Shown: positions 1 to 9,250 of the stretch, piece by piece
Layout: the number at the start of each line of letters is the position of its first letter
Numbering within the stretch: the stretch's first letter is position 1
Source of the DNA: Burkholderiales bacterium
Lineage (GTDB): Bacteria > Pseudomonadota > Gammaproteobacteria > Burkholderiales > SG8-41
Reading direction: 5' to 3'
Assembly (NCBI GenBank): GCA_022841375.1
Contig: JALHRQ010000001.1
Span: forward strand, 610,892 to 674,891
Length of the DNA: 64,000 nt
Translations under genes and position numbers: made by a program
Notes under the pieces: generated by a model
Seen by the model: only the letters and a program-made list of their open reading frames with translations
The model's database searches: none
What the model was told of the DNA's origin: nothing

Positions 1-1935
1 CCGTTTACCGCGGGCACGCTGTGTACCAAGGTGGCGCGTTATCTCGATCGCACTTATGCGCCGTCACGCATCCTTTACCCGATGAAACGCGTCGGCCGCA
101 AAGGCGAAGGCCGCTTCGCGCGCATTTCCTGGGATGAAGCGCTGGACACCATCGCCACACGTTTCAAAGGCATTGCCGCTGAAGACCCGCAGCAGATCCT
201 GCCGGTCAGCTACGCCGGCACCATGGGCATGGTCAGCTATGCCTCGATGGACCGGCGGTTTTTTCACCGCCTCGGCGCCAGCCTGCTCGAGCGCACACTG
301 TGCTCCTCGGCCGGCAAGGTCGGCTCGAAAATCACGCTGGGCGGTTCCGTCGGCAGCGATCCCGAGCAGGCCGAACACGCCCAACTGATCATCATCTGGG
401 GCTCCAACCCGGTGATCTCCAATCTGCATTTCTGGTCGCGCTGCCAGCAGGCCAAACGCCGCGGCGCAAAACTGGTGATCATCGATCCGCGGCGCAATGA
501 AACCGCGCAAAAATGCGATCAGCACATCGCCCCCTACCCCGGCACCGATGCCGCGCTGGCGCTGGCGATGATGCACGTGATCATCGGCGAAGGGCTCACC
601 GACGCTGATTACGTCGAACAACACACGCTGGGTTACGCCGAACTCGTCGCGCGCGTGCGCGAATGGACGCCGCAACGCGCCGCGGCGATCTGCGGCATCA
701 GCCCCGACGAAATCATCAACCTCGCCCGCGACTACGCACGCGCGCAGCCGGCGATGATCCGCGTCAACTTCGGCCTGCAACGCCATGCCGGCGGCGGCAT
801 GGCCGTGCGCACCATCACCTGCCTGCCCGCGCTGACCGGCAGCTGGCGTGAAGCGGCCGGAGGCGTGCTGCTCTCCACCGGCGACTTTTACGGCTTCAAC
901 CACCGCGCGCTGGAACGCCCCGACCTGCTGCGCGGCCAGCCACGCACCATCAATCTCGCGGCGCTGGGCGATGCGCTGACCACGGCACAGCCGCCGGTCA
1001 AGGCCGCCTACGTCTACAACAACAATCCGGTCGCGGTGTGCCCGGATTCGCGCAAGGTCATCGCCGGTTTTATGCGTGAAGACCTGTTCACCGTAGTCCA
1101 TGAAATTTTCCAGACCGACACCGCCGATTACGCCGACATCGTTCTGCCGGCCACCACCCAACTGGAACACCACGACCTGCACAAGTCCTACGGCCATCTT
1201 TATGTGCAGGCCAGCCAGCCGGCGATTGCACCGGTCGGTGAAGCCAAACCGAACGCCGAAGTGTTCCGTCTGCTCGCCGCGCGCATGGGTTTTGACGACG
1301 ACTGCCTGCGCGACTCCGATGAAGACATCTGCCGCCAGGCGCTGGATTCGAAAGCGCCGGCGCTGCAGGGCATCAGTTGGGAATCATTGAAACAACGCGG
1401 CTGGCAACGACTGAATGTGCCGGCTGCGCCATTTGCTCACGGTGAATTCCCCACACCCTCGGGAAAATGCGAGTTCTACAGCGCCACCGCCAAGGCGATG
1501 GGACTGGACCCGCTGCCCACATTCACGCCGCCGCGCGAAAGTGCCGCCAGCAACACCGAGCTGGCGCGGCGCTATCCATTGGCCTTCATCTCGCCGCCGC
1601 ACCGGCATTTTCTGAACTCGAGCTTTGCCAATCTCGATTTCGCACTGAAGGACGCCGGCGTGCCGACGCTGGAAATCCATCCGGAGGATGCCGCTGCGCG
1701 CGGCATCGCTGAAGACAGCGAAGTCCGCGTGTTTAACGACCGTGGTGAATACATGCTGCGCGCACGGATTACCGACCGCGTGCGGCGCGGTGTGGTCTCT
1801 GCGCCTTCGGTGTGGTGGAAAAAACTGTCACCGGACCAACGCAACGCCAATGAACTGACGTCGCAGGCGGTCGCGGATATGGGCGGGGCGGCGACTTATT
1901 ATGATTGTTTGGTTGACGTTACCCGGGCGGACTGA
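1..1935 (+). CDS. Molybdopterin oxidoreductase, bis-MGD family (5' end outside window)
   Basis: The reading frame is open from base 1 (P-F-T-A-G-T-L-C-T-K), so the gene starts before the window; the GTG at 31 is internal. About 644 residues plus the stop are visible. GTLCTKVARY belongs to the end of the N-terminal Fe-S/Mo-pterin region of the DMSO-reductase superfamily. Further on are IIIWGSNPVISN and VIIDPRRNETA (cofactor-binding repeats), VYNNNPVAVCPD and DIVLPATTQLE. The C-terminal part, from about residue 500, is the dinucleotide-binding barrel (LEIHPEDAAARGI). A Cys in RTLCSSAGKVG could be the Mo ligand, but I cannot confirm it. The family is sure. The substrate is unknown, because the upstream subunits are not visible and no redox partner follows. 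The next gene starts 170 bp downstream and is unrelated. Confidence 0.9.
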   Translation, partial: PFTAGTLCTKVARYLDRTYAPSRILYPMKRVGRKGEGRFARISWDEALDTIATRFKGIAAEDPQQILPVSYAGTMGMVSYASMDRRFFHRLGASLLERTLCSSAGKVGSKITLGGSVGSDPEQAEHAQLIIIWGSNPVISNLHFWSRCQQAKRRGAKLVIIDPRRNETAQKCDQHIAPYPGTDAALALAMMHVIIGEGLTDADYVEQHTLGYAELVARVREWTPQRAAAICGISPDEIINLARDYARAQPAMIRVNFGLQRHAGGGMAVRTITCLPALTGSWREAAGGVLLSTGDFYGFNHRALERPDLLRGQPRTINLAALGDALTTAQPPVKAAYVYNNNPVAVCPDSRKVIAGFMREDLFTVVHEIFQTDTADYADIVLPATTQLEHHDLHKSYGHLYVQASQPAIAPVGEAKPNAEVFRLLAARMGFDDDCLRDSDEDICRQALDSKAPALQGISWESLKQRGWQRLNVPAAPFAHGEFPTPSGKCEFYSATAKAMGLDPLPTFTPPRESAASNTELARRYPLAFISPPHRHFLNSSFANLDFALKDAGVPTLEIHPEDAAARGIAEDSEVRVFNDRGEYMLRARITDRVRRGVVSAPSVWWKKLSPDQRNANELTSQAVADMGGAATYYDCLVDVTRAD

Positions 1936-2105
1936 CCGGGGGCGTTCCACCTCACCCATCCTGTAAATAAGTATTTGTTTATAAAAGGATTTATTGAAAG
2001 CTCGAATTTACCAGAAATATCGCATGCCTATGCGCCAGATCAATAACCCGAAGCCGTCATTTAATACCATTCACTGTGGTCGGCTTTATTTCCGGGAATT
2101 GATTA

Positions 2106-3704
2106 ATGGTCTCACGCTACAAGCGCTTGTCGATTCGCACCCAGTTGCTGCTGCTCATTACAGCCATCGCGATTCCGATCATTGCCATTGCCGTCTGGTT
2201 TGTCAGTATCCAAATCGGGCATGAACGCGAAATGGTCTTCCAGAAGGTCGGGGACATCACCAACATTACTGCCAGCCGCATCGGCCAGATATTGACGGAC
2301 CATAAAATCCTGCTGCAGCTTGCCGCGAACGAATACCGCGGCGCTACCCCCGGTCAGGCATCAAGGTTCAGCGCCGAACAGTTTTTGCGAATGCACCCGC
2401 AGGTCGTCAACCTCGGCGTGCGCGACCTTTCTGCAAACAATCTGCATTCCTACCGCGGCAATCCAACACCCCCCGCAGAAGCGCTGAAGTTTCCCTGGGT
2501 GCAGCGGGGTATCGCCAGCGACACCTTCGAGGCCGGTGATGCCTTCCTGGGCAATCCGACCGGCCGATGGGTTACGGTAATGACCCAACCGGTCACTGAC
2601 AACGCCGGCACGCGTACCGGTTTCATCAATATGTCCATCGATCTGCTTGCGCTGAACGAGCGGATTAAAACGGGGCTCCCGAGCGGCTACCTGCTGGCCG
2701 TTTTTGACAGCGAGTTTAATTTCCTGATGCGCTCCGAAAACCCCGAGCTATGGATCGGCAAGCCGCTGAAGCCGACACTGGCCGACCTATTCCGGCGCGA
2801 TAACGACGGCCTGCTCCAGGCCCCCAATGTTAACGGCATCGAATATCTGTGGTCGTTTACCAAGGTGCCCGGCAGCAACTGGGTGATCAGCGTCGGGGTG
2901 CCTAATCGTACGGCGCTTGCCCCCGTACAATCGATCATAAACAAAAGCATAATCATCGGCCTGCTGCTGCTGACGATCACGATTGCGGTCTCGCAAATAC
3001 TGGCTGACCTGATTGTGAGACCGATACTGGAGCTGGCAGCGACTGCGACTCAGATCAGCAAAGGTAACCGGAATCATCGGGCCGTTGACCGCGGACCGGC
3101 GGAAATATCGGCTGTGATCGGACAATTCAACACCATGCTCGACAGTCTTGAGCAGCAACGCAGCGATCGTGAGGCACTGGCCGAACACTACGCTACGCGA
3201 ATCCAAGCCGCGCGGGACATCATTTTGCTGCTCGACGACCAGGGCAGGGTTGTTGACGCCAATTACGCCGCAGTGAAAACCTATGGCTACACCCTCGACG
3301 AACTGCACGATCTGAGCATCCGTGACTTGCGCGCACCCGAGTCCCAACTGGCGATCAACACGGACTGGCATCAATCGGCACAAAAGCAAGGCACATTGTT
3401 CGAGGCTGAACACCGTCGCCGCAACGGCAGCACCTTCCCAGTCGAAGTCAGTTCACGCGCGCTCGAAATCGACGGCAAACTGTTTCGTCAGAGTGTTGTA
3501 CGCGATGTCAGTGAACGCAAAAACCGCGAGCTGGACCTGAAAAAACAGCTGGCCGAGCTCCGTCGCTGGCAGCAGGCGATGTTGAATCGGGAGAGCCGCA
3601 TTGCCGATCTGAAACAGGAAATCAATAAACTGCTGATTGCTGCCGGACAGGCGCCGCGTTATTCCGGCGAACACCTGGCCGGTGCAAAGCCCGTTGATGA
3701 ATAA
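2106..3704 (+). CDS. Membrane sensor: CACHE-type periplasmic domain, HAMP, PAS, no output domain
   Basis: 532 residues. TM1 lies at about 14-34 and TM2 at about 279-300. They enclose a roughly 240-residue periplasmic region of dCACHE type (VNLGVRDLSANNLHSYRG, GRWVTVMTQPV, SNWVISVGVP). A HAMP linker follows (RPILELAATATQISKGN), then a PAS domain at about 365-470 (VDANYAAVKTYGYTLDEL; ends in VVRDVSERKNRE). A coiled coil (about 475-515) runs to the end. There is no kinase, GGDEF, EAL, HD-GYP or methyl-accepting domain. The stop overlaps the start of the next gene by 8 bp, so the pair is translationally coupled. The sensor probably passes its signal to that HD-GYP protein. The start has only a weak GGGA ribosome site. 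Confidence 0.85.
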   Translation: MVSRYKRLSIRTQLLLLITAIAIPIIAIAVWFVSIQIGHEREMVFQKVGDITNITASRIGQILTDHKILLQLAANEYRGATPGQASRFSAEQFLRMHPQVVNLGVRDLSANNLHSYRGNPTPPAEALKFPWVQRGIASDTFEAGDAFLGNPTGRWVTVMTQPVTDNAGTRTGFINMSIDLLALNERIKTGLPSGYLLAVFDSEFNFLMRSENPELWIGKPLKPTLADLFRRDNDGLLQAPNVNGIEYLWSFTKVPGSNWVISVGVPNRTALAPVQSIINKSIIIGLLLLTITIAVSQILADLIVRPILELAATATQISKGNRNHRAVDRGPAEISAVIGQFNTMLDSLEQQRSDREALAEHYATRIQAARDIILLLDDQGRVVDANYAAVKTYGYTLDELHDLSIRDLRAPESQLAINTDWHQSAQKQGTLFEAEHRRRNGSTFPVEVSSRALEIDGKLFRQSVVRDVSERKNRELDLKKQLAELRRWQQAMLNRESRIADLKQEINKLLIAAGQAPRYSGEHLAGAKPVDE

Positions 3705-5817
3705 CAACACCTTCATCGTACTGGCCCAGAATGCCGTGCTGCTGCTGTCTTTGGCATTCCTGTTCAATCTGCTGTTTGAACAGTGGAAAATCCGTCGCGG
3801 GTGGCTGTGGCAACTGGCCACCGGCGCATTGATTGGCGGCATCGGCTGCGTCGTCATGCAGACACCGTGGTCGTTCGGCCAGGGCGTGGTGTTTGATCTG
3901 CGCTCGGTGCTGCTGTCCATCGCGGGACTGTTCTTTGGCGCCATACCGACCGTGGTGGCGATGGCCATGACCGCCGCCCTGCGCTGGGTCCAGGGCGGCG
4001 CGGTCATCACCGGCATCAGCGTCATCCTTGCTTCCGGCATTCTGGGTATCGTCTGGAGATTTCTGCGCCGCCATCCGCTGGATGAACTGTCGCTCAAGGC
4101 GCTCTACGGATTCGGTGTCGTGGTGCACCTGGTCATGCTGCTGTTGATGTTCACCCTGCCATTGAACCAGGCACTGAAGGTGCTTTCTGAAATCAGCATA
4201 CCCGTCATGCTGATATACCCCTTGGCGACCCTGTTGCTCGGCGCCCTGCTGACCAATCACCTTAAACGCCAGCGCGTAAGCATGGAACTCCAGGACAGTG
4301 AAGAACGCCTGCGCCTGTCACTGGCCTCAGCCCGGCAGGGCATCTACGACCTGAACGTAAAAACCGGGGAAGCCCGGGTTTCCCCCGAATACGCAACCAT
4401 GCTGGGCTACGACCCGTCCGATTTCCGTGAAACCAATGCCGCCTGGATGGAACGATTACACCCGGACGACCATGCAAAGGTTGCTCAAATTTTTCGCGAC
4501 TATATTGCCGGCAAGCTGCCGGAGTACCGGGTCGAATTCCGCCAGCGCACGCTCTCGGGGGATTGGATATGGATCCTGTCTCTGGGCAAACTGGTCGAGC
4601 GGGACGCGCAAGGTCAACCGCTGCGCATGGTCGGCACCCATACCGATATCAGCGAACAAAAACGTGCCCTGGAACAGGCCCGCACCGCAATGCTTGATAC
4701 CCGGCGTCTGCTCGAAACCTCGGACCAGTCGCGATTGGCGCTGTTAAGCCTGATGGAGGACGCCAACGAAACCCGCGCAACGCTGGAGGCTACCAATCGG
4801 CAACTCGTTAACGAAATCGAAAATCGCGGAAAAGCCGAACAGAACCTCGGCAAGAGCGAAAAACGCTTCCAGTTGCTGATCGAAAAATCAACGATCGGCA
4901 TGTATGTTCTGCGTGGCAGCCATTTCATTTACCTCAACCCGCGTATGGAGGAATTGCTCGGCAGACGCCTCGACGAAGTAGCCGGCGCGCATCTGAATTC
5001 CATATTGATGGCAGATGACCCGCAAGCCGCCGGAATCGACCAGTCGCACACAACGAGGACCGGCAAAGCCAGGGCATTCAACGCGCACGCTAAAAATCCG
5101 GACGGCACCCTCATGCAGTTGGGAATCCATGAAATCGCCGTGGAATTTGAAGGCGAGCCCGCGATCATCGGCATGGCGCAGGACATCGGTGAACGCAGCC
5201 GCGCGCAGTCTGAAATCAATCGCTATCTGCTTCAACTCGAAACATCAACGGAAAAAACGTTGCAAGCCCTGTCGATCATGGTCGAGCAGCGCGACCCCTA
5301 TACCGCGGGGCATGAGCGTCGCGTCGGTGATTTTTCTGCGGACATTGCAGCGGAGATGGGATTGCCCGAGAAACAGGTCAAGGGCATCCGGCTTGCGGGT
5401 TACGTGCACGATATCGGCAAAATTTCTGTTCCCGCAGAAATCCTGTCCAAGCCACGACGGCTGTCGGACATCGAATTCCAGATCATCAAGGAACATCCGC
5501 AGGCGGGTTACGACATTATCAAGGACATCGATTTTCCATGGCCGCTGGCGGAAATCATTCGGCAGCATCACGAAAGGATGGATGGCAGCGGTTACCCGCG
5601 GGGCCTCAGTGGTGAATCCATTCTGCTGGAAGCACGCATACTGGCGGTGGCCGACACCATCGAAGCCATGACTTCCCATCGCCCCTACCGGCCGGGCCTG
5701 GGCATTGAGGCTGCGCTGAACGAAATCAGCCGCGGGGCTGGCAAACAATATGACCCCGACGTCGTTAATGCCTGCACGCAACTGTTTCGCGACAAGGGGT
5801 ATACCCTGCCGGCGTAA
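3697..5817 (+). CDS. 5TMR-PAS-PAS-HD-GYP cyclic-di-GMP phosphodiesterase
   Basis: 706 residues from the ATG at 3697; an in-frame ATG at 3637 would only add 20 residues inside the previous gene. Residues 1-190 form a five-helix membrane module of 5TM-5TMR_LYT type (IGCVVMQTPWSFGQGVVFDLRS). A PAS_3 domain follows (about 200-325; WMERLHPDDHAKV), then a coiled linker and a second PAS (about 386-505). HD-GYP occupies about 515-706. The metal and catalytic residues are intact: H571-D572 in HDIGK, and HHERMDGSGYP starting at H624. The expected reaction is hydrolysis of cyclic di-GMP at the inner membrane. The 8-bp overlap with the CACHE sensor suggests that sensor is its input partner. A GC-rich inverted repeat just downstream may end the transcript. 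Confidence 0.9.
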   Translation: MNNNTFIVLAQNAVLLLSLAFLFNLLFEQWKIRRGWLWQLATGALIGGIGCVVMQTPWSFGQGVVFDLRSVLLSIAGLFFGAIPTVVAMAMTAALRWVQGGAVITGISVILASGILGIVWRFLRRHPLDELSLKALYGFGVVVHLVMLLLMFTLPLNQALKVLSEISIPVMLIYPLATLLLGALLTNHLKRQRVSMELQDSEERLRLSLASARQGIYDLNVKTGEARVSPEYATMLGYDPSDFRETNAAWMERLHPDDHAKVAQIFRDYIAGKLPEYRVEFRQRTLSGDWIWILSLGKLVERDAQGQPLRMVGTHTDISEQKRALEQARTAMLDTRRLLETSDQSRLALLSLMEDANETRATLEATNRQLVNEIENRGKAEQNLGKSEKRFQLLIEKSTIGMYVLRGSHFIYLNPRMEELLGRRLDEVAGAHLNSILMADDPQAAGIDQSHTTRTGKARAFNAHAKNPDGTLMQLGIHEIAVEFEGEPAIIGMAQDIGERSRAQSEINRYLLQLETSTEKTLQALSIMVEQRDPYTAGHERRVGDFSADIAAEMGLPEKQVKGIRLAGYVHDIGKISVPAEILSKPRRLSDIEFQIIKEHPQAGYDIIKDIDFPWPLAEIIRQHHERMDGSGYPRGLSGESILLEARILAVADTIEAMTSHRPYRPGLGIEAALNEISRGAGKQYDPDVVNACTQLFRDKGYTLPA

Positions 5818-5821
5818 GGGT

Positions 5822-5855
5822 GCGGGGGCATCCGGTTTGTGCAATACGCCCCCGC
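5822..5855. repeat. GC-rich inverted repeat after HD-GYP gene
   Basis: GCGGGGGC (5822-5829) pairs with GCCCCCGC (5848-5855) across an 18-base loop. A second GCGGGGGC-like copy near 5873-5880 could compete for the same arm. No T-run follows, so this is at most a weak or Rho-assisted end of the upstream transcript. Confidence 0.4.
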
Positions 5856-6014
5856 GGTGCAGGCCGCTGCACGCGCGGGGGCAGCACCTGCGGCTAGCTG
5901 AAATGCGGAAGCGGGAGAGACGCAACGCCCTCAACTGACGTCGCCGGTTGTGACGGATAGGCAGAGGCCGCGACTGATTACGACCGTCCGGTGGAAGTTA
6001 ACCCGCAGGCTTGA

Positions 6015-6524
6015 TCAGGCCACCGTCTTTTTATGCAGATTGTAAACCATGGCTTTTGCCTCGTGAGTCGCCGATCGGGCCACACGACTGACTTCCGCAG
6101 CCACATCAGCCGCCTTGATCGCTTCGTTAGCCGCGATCATCGAGGCCTTTATCATTTCTTGGGTGGGCTCTTTGGCAACAACAACACCCGTAGTTTGCAA
6201 CAAATCAGTCACTGACGACGCGGTTTGACCGGCAACTTCCGCCGCATGCTCTGAGACTTTAAGGGCATTTTCCATCAGCAGATGTATGAGTTCGTCTCCG
6301 GGCTTGTCGGCAAACTCCAACGCCTGTTTGGACGCGATGACCGCCTGGGATGACACGGCGATCACCAGTTCAGCTTTGGCCGCCGCCTTAATCAACAGCA
6401 GATTCAACGTGGCCATAGCGGCCCGGTTGCTCTCGCTTTCGATGGCAGCATCGAGTTTCAGTTTTTTGAGTTCCAATTCCAATTCAGCAATCTTTTGCAG
6501 CGATTGGTCAAAAATTTCAAGCAA
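6015..6524 (-). CDS. Phasin-like Ala-rich helical protein, unknown function
   Basis: 169 residues, no signal peptide, no Cys, almost entirely amphipathic helix and very rich in Ala. It opens with a coiled-coil-like stretch (LQKIAELELELKKLKLDAA). A run of AVIASKQALEFADKP and HAAEVAGQTASSVTDLLQTT follows, reminiscent of phasins (polyhydroxybutyrate granule proteins) or of methyl-accepting signalling helices. The start is TTG with AGAGG six bases upstream; no ATG fits. A 16-bp inverted repeat lies about 70 bp upstream. The gene stands alone between two signalling genes. The phasin assignment is a resemblance in composition and helix pattern only. Confidence 0.55.
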   Translation of the reverse strand: MLEIFDQSLQKIAELELELKKLKLDAAIESESNRAAMATLNLLLIKAAAKAELVIAVSSQAVIASKQALEFADKPGDELIHLLMENALKVSEHAAEVAGQTASSVTDLLQTTGVVVAKEPTQEMIKASMIAANEAIKAADVAAEVSRVARSATHEAKAMVYNLHKKTVA

Positions 6525-6590
6525 TGTGAGCCTCTTTGATTTAATTACCCTTTTCCGGCGTGGATATTCACACCGTCAGTATGCACTGTA

Positions 6591-6606
6591 TGTGCGCTAT
6601 CGCACA
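6591..6606. promoter_or_regulatory. Inverted repeat upstream of phasin-like gene
   Basis: TGTGCG-CTAT-CGCACA, with 6-bp arms and a 4-base spacer, lies 67-82 bp upstream of the TTG start on the minus strand. The position and symmetry suit a repressor site. The regulator is not identifiable from sequence. Confidence 0.4.
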
Positions 6607-6683
6607 CAGGAAGCAGGACGAAGCGAAAATAAATACCGGAAATAAACCAGGCAAACCCGGGGCGGGCACCAGACCGTTGCGGG

Positions 6684-8393
6684 CTAGCGAACGGCAGCAG
6701 CGGCCGGGGTAATCGCTTTCTGTCCATGGCAAACAACACAACCTTTTTCGCGGAACAGGCGTAAGCAGGCATCCGCGACATCAGCATCATATAAGACACC
6801 TCGTCCACGACTGATTTCGTCCATCGCGCTGTCCACACCCAGCGCTGCACGATACGGCCGGTGCGAACACATCGCTTCGACCACATCCGCGACCGCTACT
6901 ATCCGTGCCTCGAGCGATATGGCCTCACCCTTGAGACCGAGCGGATAACCGCTACCGTCCATGCGCTCGTGATGCTGCTTCGCGACCATGGCTACAGGCC
7001 ACGGAAAATCGACACCTTTCATCAAATCGTATCCCGCCTTTGTATGCTCCGTGATCAGCTTGAATTCATTTTCCGTCAATTTTCCGGGCTTGAGAATAAT
7101 TTCAGCCGGGAATTCGAACATGCCGACGTCGTGCAGCCGGCCGGCAACCAATAATCCTTGCAGTTGGTTCGCATTCATTCCAAGTTCAGCGCCGATCGCC
7201 TCCGCGATCGCGCCAACCCTGACCTGATGCCCGGCGGTGTAGGGGTCGCGCATTTCGCAAAGGTCCGTCACCACTCCCACCGTCTGCATCACCGAGTTTT
7301 GGATTTTTTGGAGGTAGAGCGCCGCTTCCTTCTCGATCTGATTTTTCTCTGTGATGTCGACACCCACCGCACAGATCAATTGATCAACTGCGGTGAGACT
7401 TGCTGACCACGCCAGCAATCGGAAATCGCCGTTTTTGCAACGGTAGCGGTTCTTGAAATGAAAAACGGCTTTCCCTTGCCCCAATCTTTGCATTTCATTT
7501 ACTGTTGCCGCTTGGTCGTCCGGGTGGATAAAATCCAGAAAATTTCTACCTAAAAATTCCTCTTCGCCATATCCCAGAACAGCTGCCCATACGCCGTTTA
7601 CCCTGCAGATCACGCCATCGAGCGTCGCGATCAGATTAAAATTCATCGGCTGCCGGAAAAAATTATCCAGCGAATCCTCTGCCCGCTTCAACTCGGTGAT
7701 ATCGCGGGCGATACCAAAAAGCCCGATGATCTGCCCCTGATCATTGCGGAGAGGGTATTTACGGTTGTCGACCCAACCCGCTTTTCCATCGGTGCTCAGG
7801 GTCTGTTGAATTCCGCGGGCCACGGAACCGTCCGCAAACACCTGCTTTTCGAGACGGTAATAGCTGTCGGCATAGGGCTCTGGGAAAATATCGTAATCAG
7901 TCAGCCCGAGCAGTCCAGTCCATTGCCTGACACCCTGGCAGAGAGAAACGAGCGTCTGGCTGGCACCGGTGATCACATGATTCCGGTCCTTGAAGTAGAT
8001 GTAGTCATCGCTGACTTCCATCATCGCGCGGAAGTTGGCGGTGTTCGCGGCATCGCTGAGCGTGCGCGGCAGCCCCTTGGCATCCTGCAGCAGCAAATCC
8101 AGCCGGGCTTCACCGCCTGGCGCATGCAAGGACTTGCTGTACTGCCCCTTCACACAACGGATGCGGCCATCGGCCTGGCGGAGGCGGATATTGAAAGTGC
8201 CGGACTGACCATGCGGAACCGCGATCAGCATGTCCACGATATCCTGGTCGTCAAGATGGATGCGGCCCCGGAACGGAACCTCCCCACTCAGGAGACTCGC
8301 CGGACTAAAGCCGAGCAATTGTTCAATCTCCGGGCTTGCCGACAGCACCGGCAACTGCCCGTTCGGCGCCAGTTGCATGCGAACTTCAATCAT
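6684..8393 (-). CDS. PAS-rich HD-GYP protein with altered HD motif and C-terminal CxxCH
   Basis: 569 residues from the ATG at 8393, which has GGGGGT six bases upstream; an ATG at 8414 would add seven residues without a ribosome site. It is cytoplasmic. An N-terminal PAS (IEQLLGFSPASLL) is followed by a second (about 125-235; YFKDRNHVITGAS, ending DITELKRAE) and a third (about 240-360; DGVICRVNGVWAAVLGYGEEEF). The HD-GYP domain runs from about 375 to the end. The HH of HHERMDGSGYP (474-475) is intact, but the usual HDIGK reads HDVGM at 421-425, so the conserved Lys is Met. The C-terminus carries CVVCH (552-556), a haem-c-like motif, although the protein has no export signal. It resembles the HD-GYP domain at 5240-5817, so the two are probably paralogues. 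Confidence 0.88.
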   Translation of the reverse strand: MIEVRMQLAPNGQLPVLSASPEIEQLLGFSPASLLSGEVPFRGRIHLDDQDIVDMLIAVPHGQSGTFNIRLRQADGRIRCVKGQYSKSLHAPGGEARLDLLLQDAKGLPRTLSDAANTANFRAMMEVSDDYIYFKDRNHVITGASQTLVSLCQGVRQWTGLLGLTDYDIFPEPYADSYYRLEKQVFADGSVARGIQQTLSTDGKAGWVDNRKYPLRNDQGQIIGLFGIARDITELKRAEDSLDNFFRQPMNFNLIATLDGVICRVNGVWAAVLGYGEEEFLGRNFLDFIHPDDQAATVNEMQRLGQGKAVFHFKNRYRCKNGDFRLLAWSASLTAVDQLICAVGVDITEKNQIEKEAALYLQKIQNSVMQTVGVVTDLCEMRDPYTAGHQVRVGAIAEAIGAELGMNANQLQGLLVAGRLHDVGMFEFPAEIILKPGKLTENEFKLITEHTKAGYDLMKGVDFPWPVAMVAKQHHERMDGSGYPLGLKGEAISLEARIVAVADVVEAMCSHRPYRAALGVDSAMDEISRGRGVLYDADVADACLRLFREKGCVVCHGQKAITPAAAAVR

Positions 8394-8633
8394 ATATACC
8401 CCCAGTGGCAACATCTAATCGGAGTGCCTCGACAAAGTCCACCGCAAGTTGTTGATCAGGATCAAGGAAACCGGGATGAGGCTCCGCAGCAAACCTCGTG
8501 GATTACCGCTTCGTTTTCGGTAGCCGGCAAGAGGCTTTGGTATTGGCAATCATCGCCAAATTCAAAGCAACAACTGCCAGCGCCGCTTTTAACGTATCGT
8601 GGACTCCCCAACTACTTGATAGGGAGAACAACA

Positions 8634-9152
8634 ATGACAAAAATTTTGGTCGCATTGCAGGCTCTTGCGTTCGTCGCGGGCGCTGCCGCGACGGGTGCCG
8701 GGGCGCAAGGACTGATCACCACGCAGAGATTGTCTGCGGCACTTGCCAATGAACTGGTGGGCGAATCGGTTGCGGTATGTGCGCAGAGGGGTTACCAGGT
8801 GGTCGCTGTGGTCGTCGATCTCGGCGGCGTTCGTCAGGCCCTGCTGCGCGGCGACGGCGCGCCGATCCACTCGATGGACAACGCCTATTTCAAGGCTTAC
8901 ACCGCAGCATCGCTGACCCTTTCGCGCAAGGAAGAAAGCACCAAAGCGATCGCGGACCGCATGGCCAAGGCCCCCCCGAGCACGGTACCTTCAACACCGT
9001 TGCCCAACGTCACCTTTAACCAGGGCGGCGTGGCCATCATGGCCAACGGCAACATTATCGGCGCTATCGGAGTCAGCGGCGCTCCCGGCGGAAATCTCGA
9101 CGAAGACTGCGCCCGCGCGGCGATGGCCAAGATCAAGGACCGGATGAAATAA
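8634..9152 (+). CDS. Secreted GlcG/HbpS-family (DUF336) protein
   Basis: 172 residues from the ATG at 8634 with AGGGAG upstream; a longer in-frame reading from 7806 lies antisense to the HD-GYP gene and is not credible. A Sec signal peptide (about 1-24, ending AGAQG) precedes the GlcG/HbpS fold. Visible family blocks are VVVDLGGVRQALLRGDGA, NAYFKAYTAASLTLSRK, GGVAIMANGNIIGAIGVSGAPGG and DEDCARAA. Family members bind haem or small metabolites and often sit near catabolic genes. The role here is unknown. A strong terminator follows directly, so this is a single-gene unit. Confidence 0.85.
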   Translation: MTKILVALQALAFVAGAAATGAGAQGLITTQRLSAALANELVGESVAVCAQRGYQVVAVVVDLGGVRQALLRGDGAPIHSMDNAYFKAYTAASLTLSRKEESTKAIADRMAKAPPSTVPSTPLPNVTFNQGGVAIMANGNIIGAIGVSGAPGGNLDEDCARAAMAKIKDRMK

Positions 9153-9176
9153 GGTTCTGTTTGCGGATTGCAAGTC

Positions 9177-9211
9177 AAAACGCCCCTGAAATTCAGGGGC
9201 GTTTGATTTTA
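9177..9211 (+). terminator. Intrinsic terminator after GlcG-like gene
   Basis: The stem is CGCCCCTGA (9181-9189) with TCAGGGGCG (9193-9201), a three-base loop, preceded by AAAA and followed by TTTGATTTT. It can serve the rightward gene, and partly the leftward amidohydrolase gene that ends at 9251. Confidence 0.85.
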
Positions 9212-9250
9212 GACAAGCCGTTTTGATGTAAGCCGATAACGCTTTTGCCT

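Noticed and set aside
64-1197. Long minus-strand reading frame inside the molybdopterin oxidoreductase gene
   Set aside because: It is antisense to a convincing enzyme, has low-complexity Ala/Gly/Arg composition and no family features. It is a GC-rich shadow frame.
5822-5880. GC-rich inverted repeats as a firm intrinsic terminator
   Set aside because: The stems are strong but no T-run follows, so it is only listed as a repeat.
7806-8633. N-terminal extension of the GlcG-like protein
   Set aside because: It runs antisense to the HD-GYP gene and lacks domain features. The ATG at 8634 has a ribosome site and begins a signal peptide.
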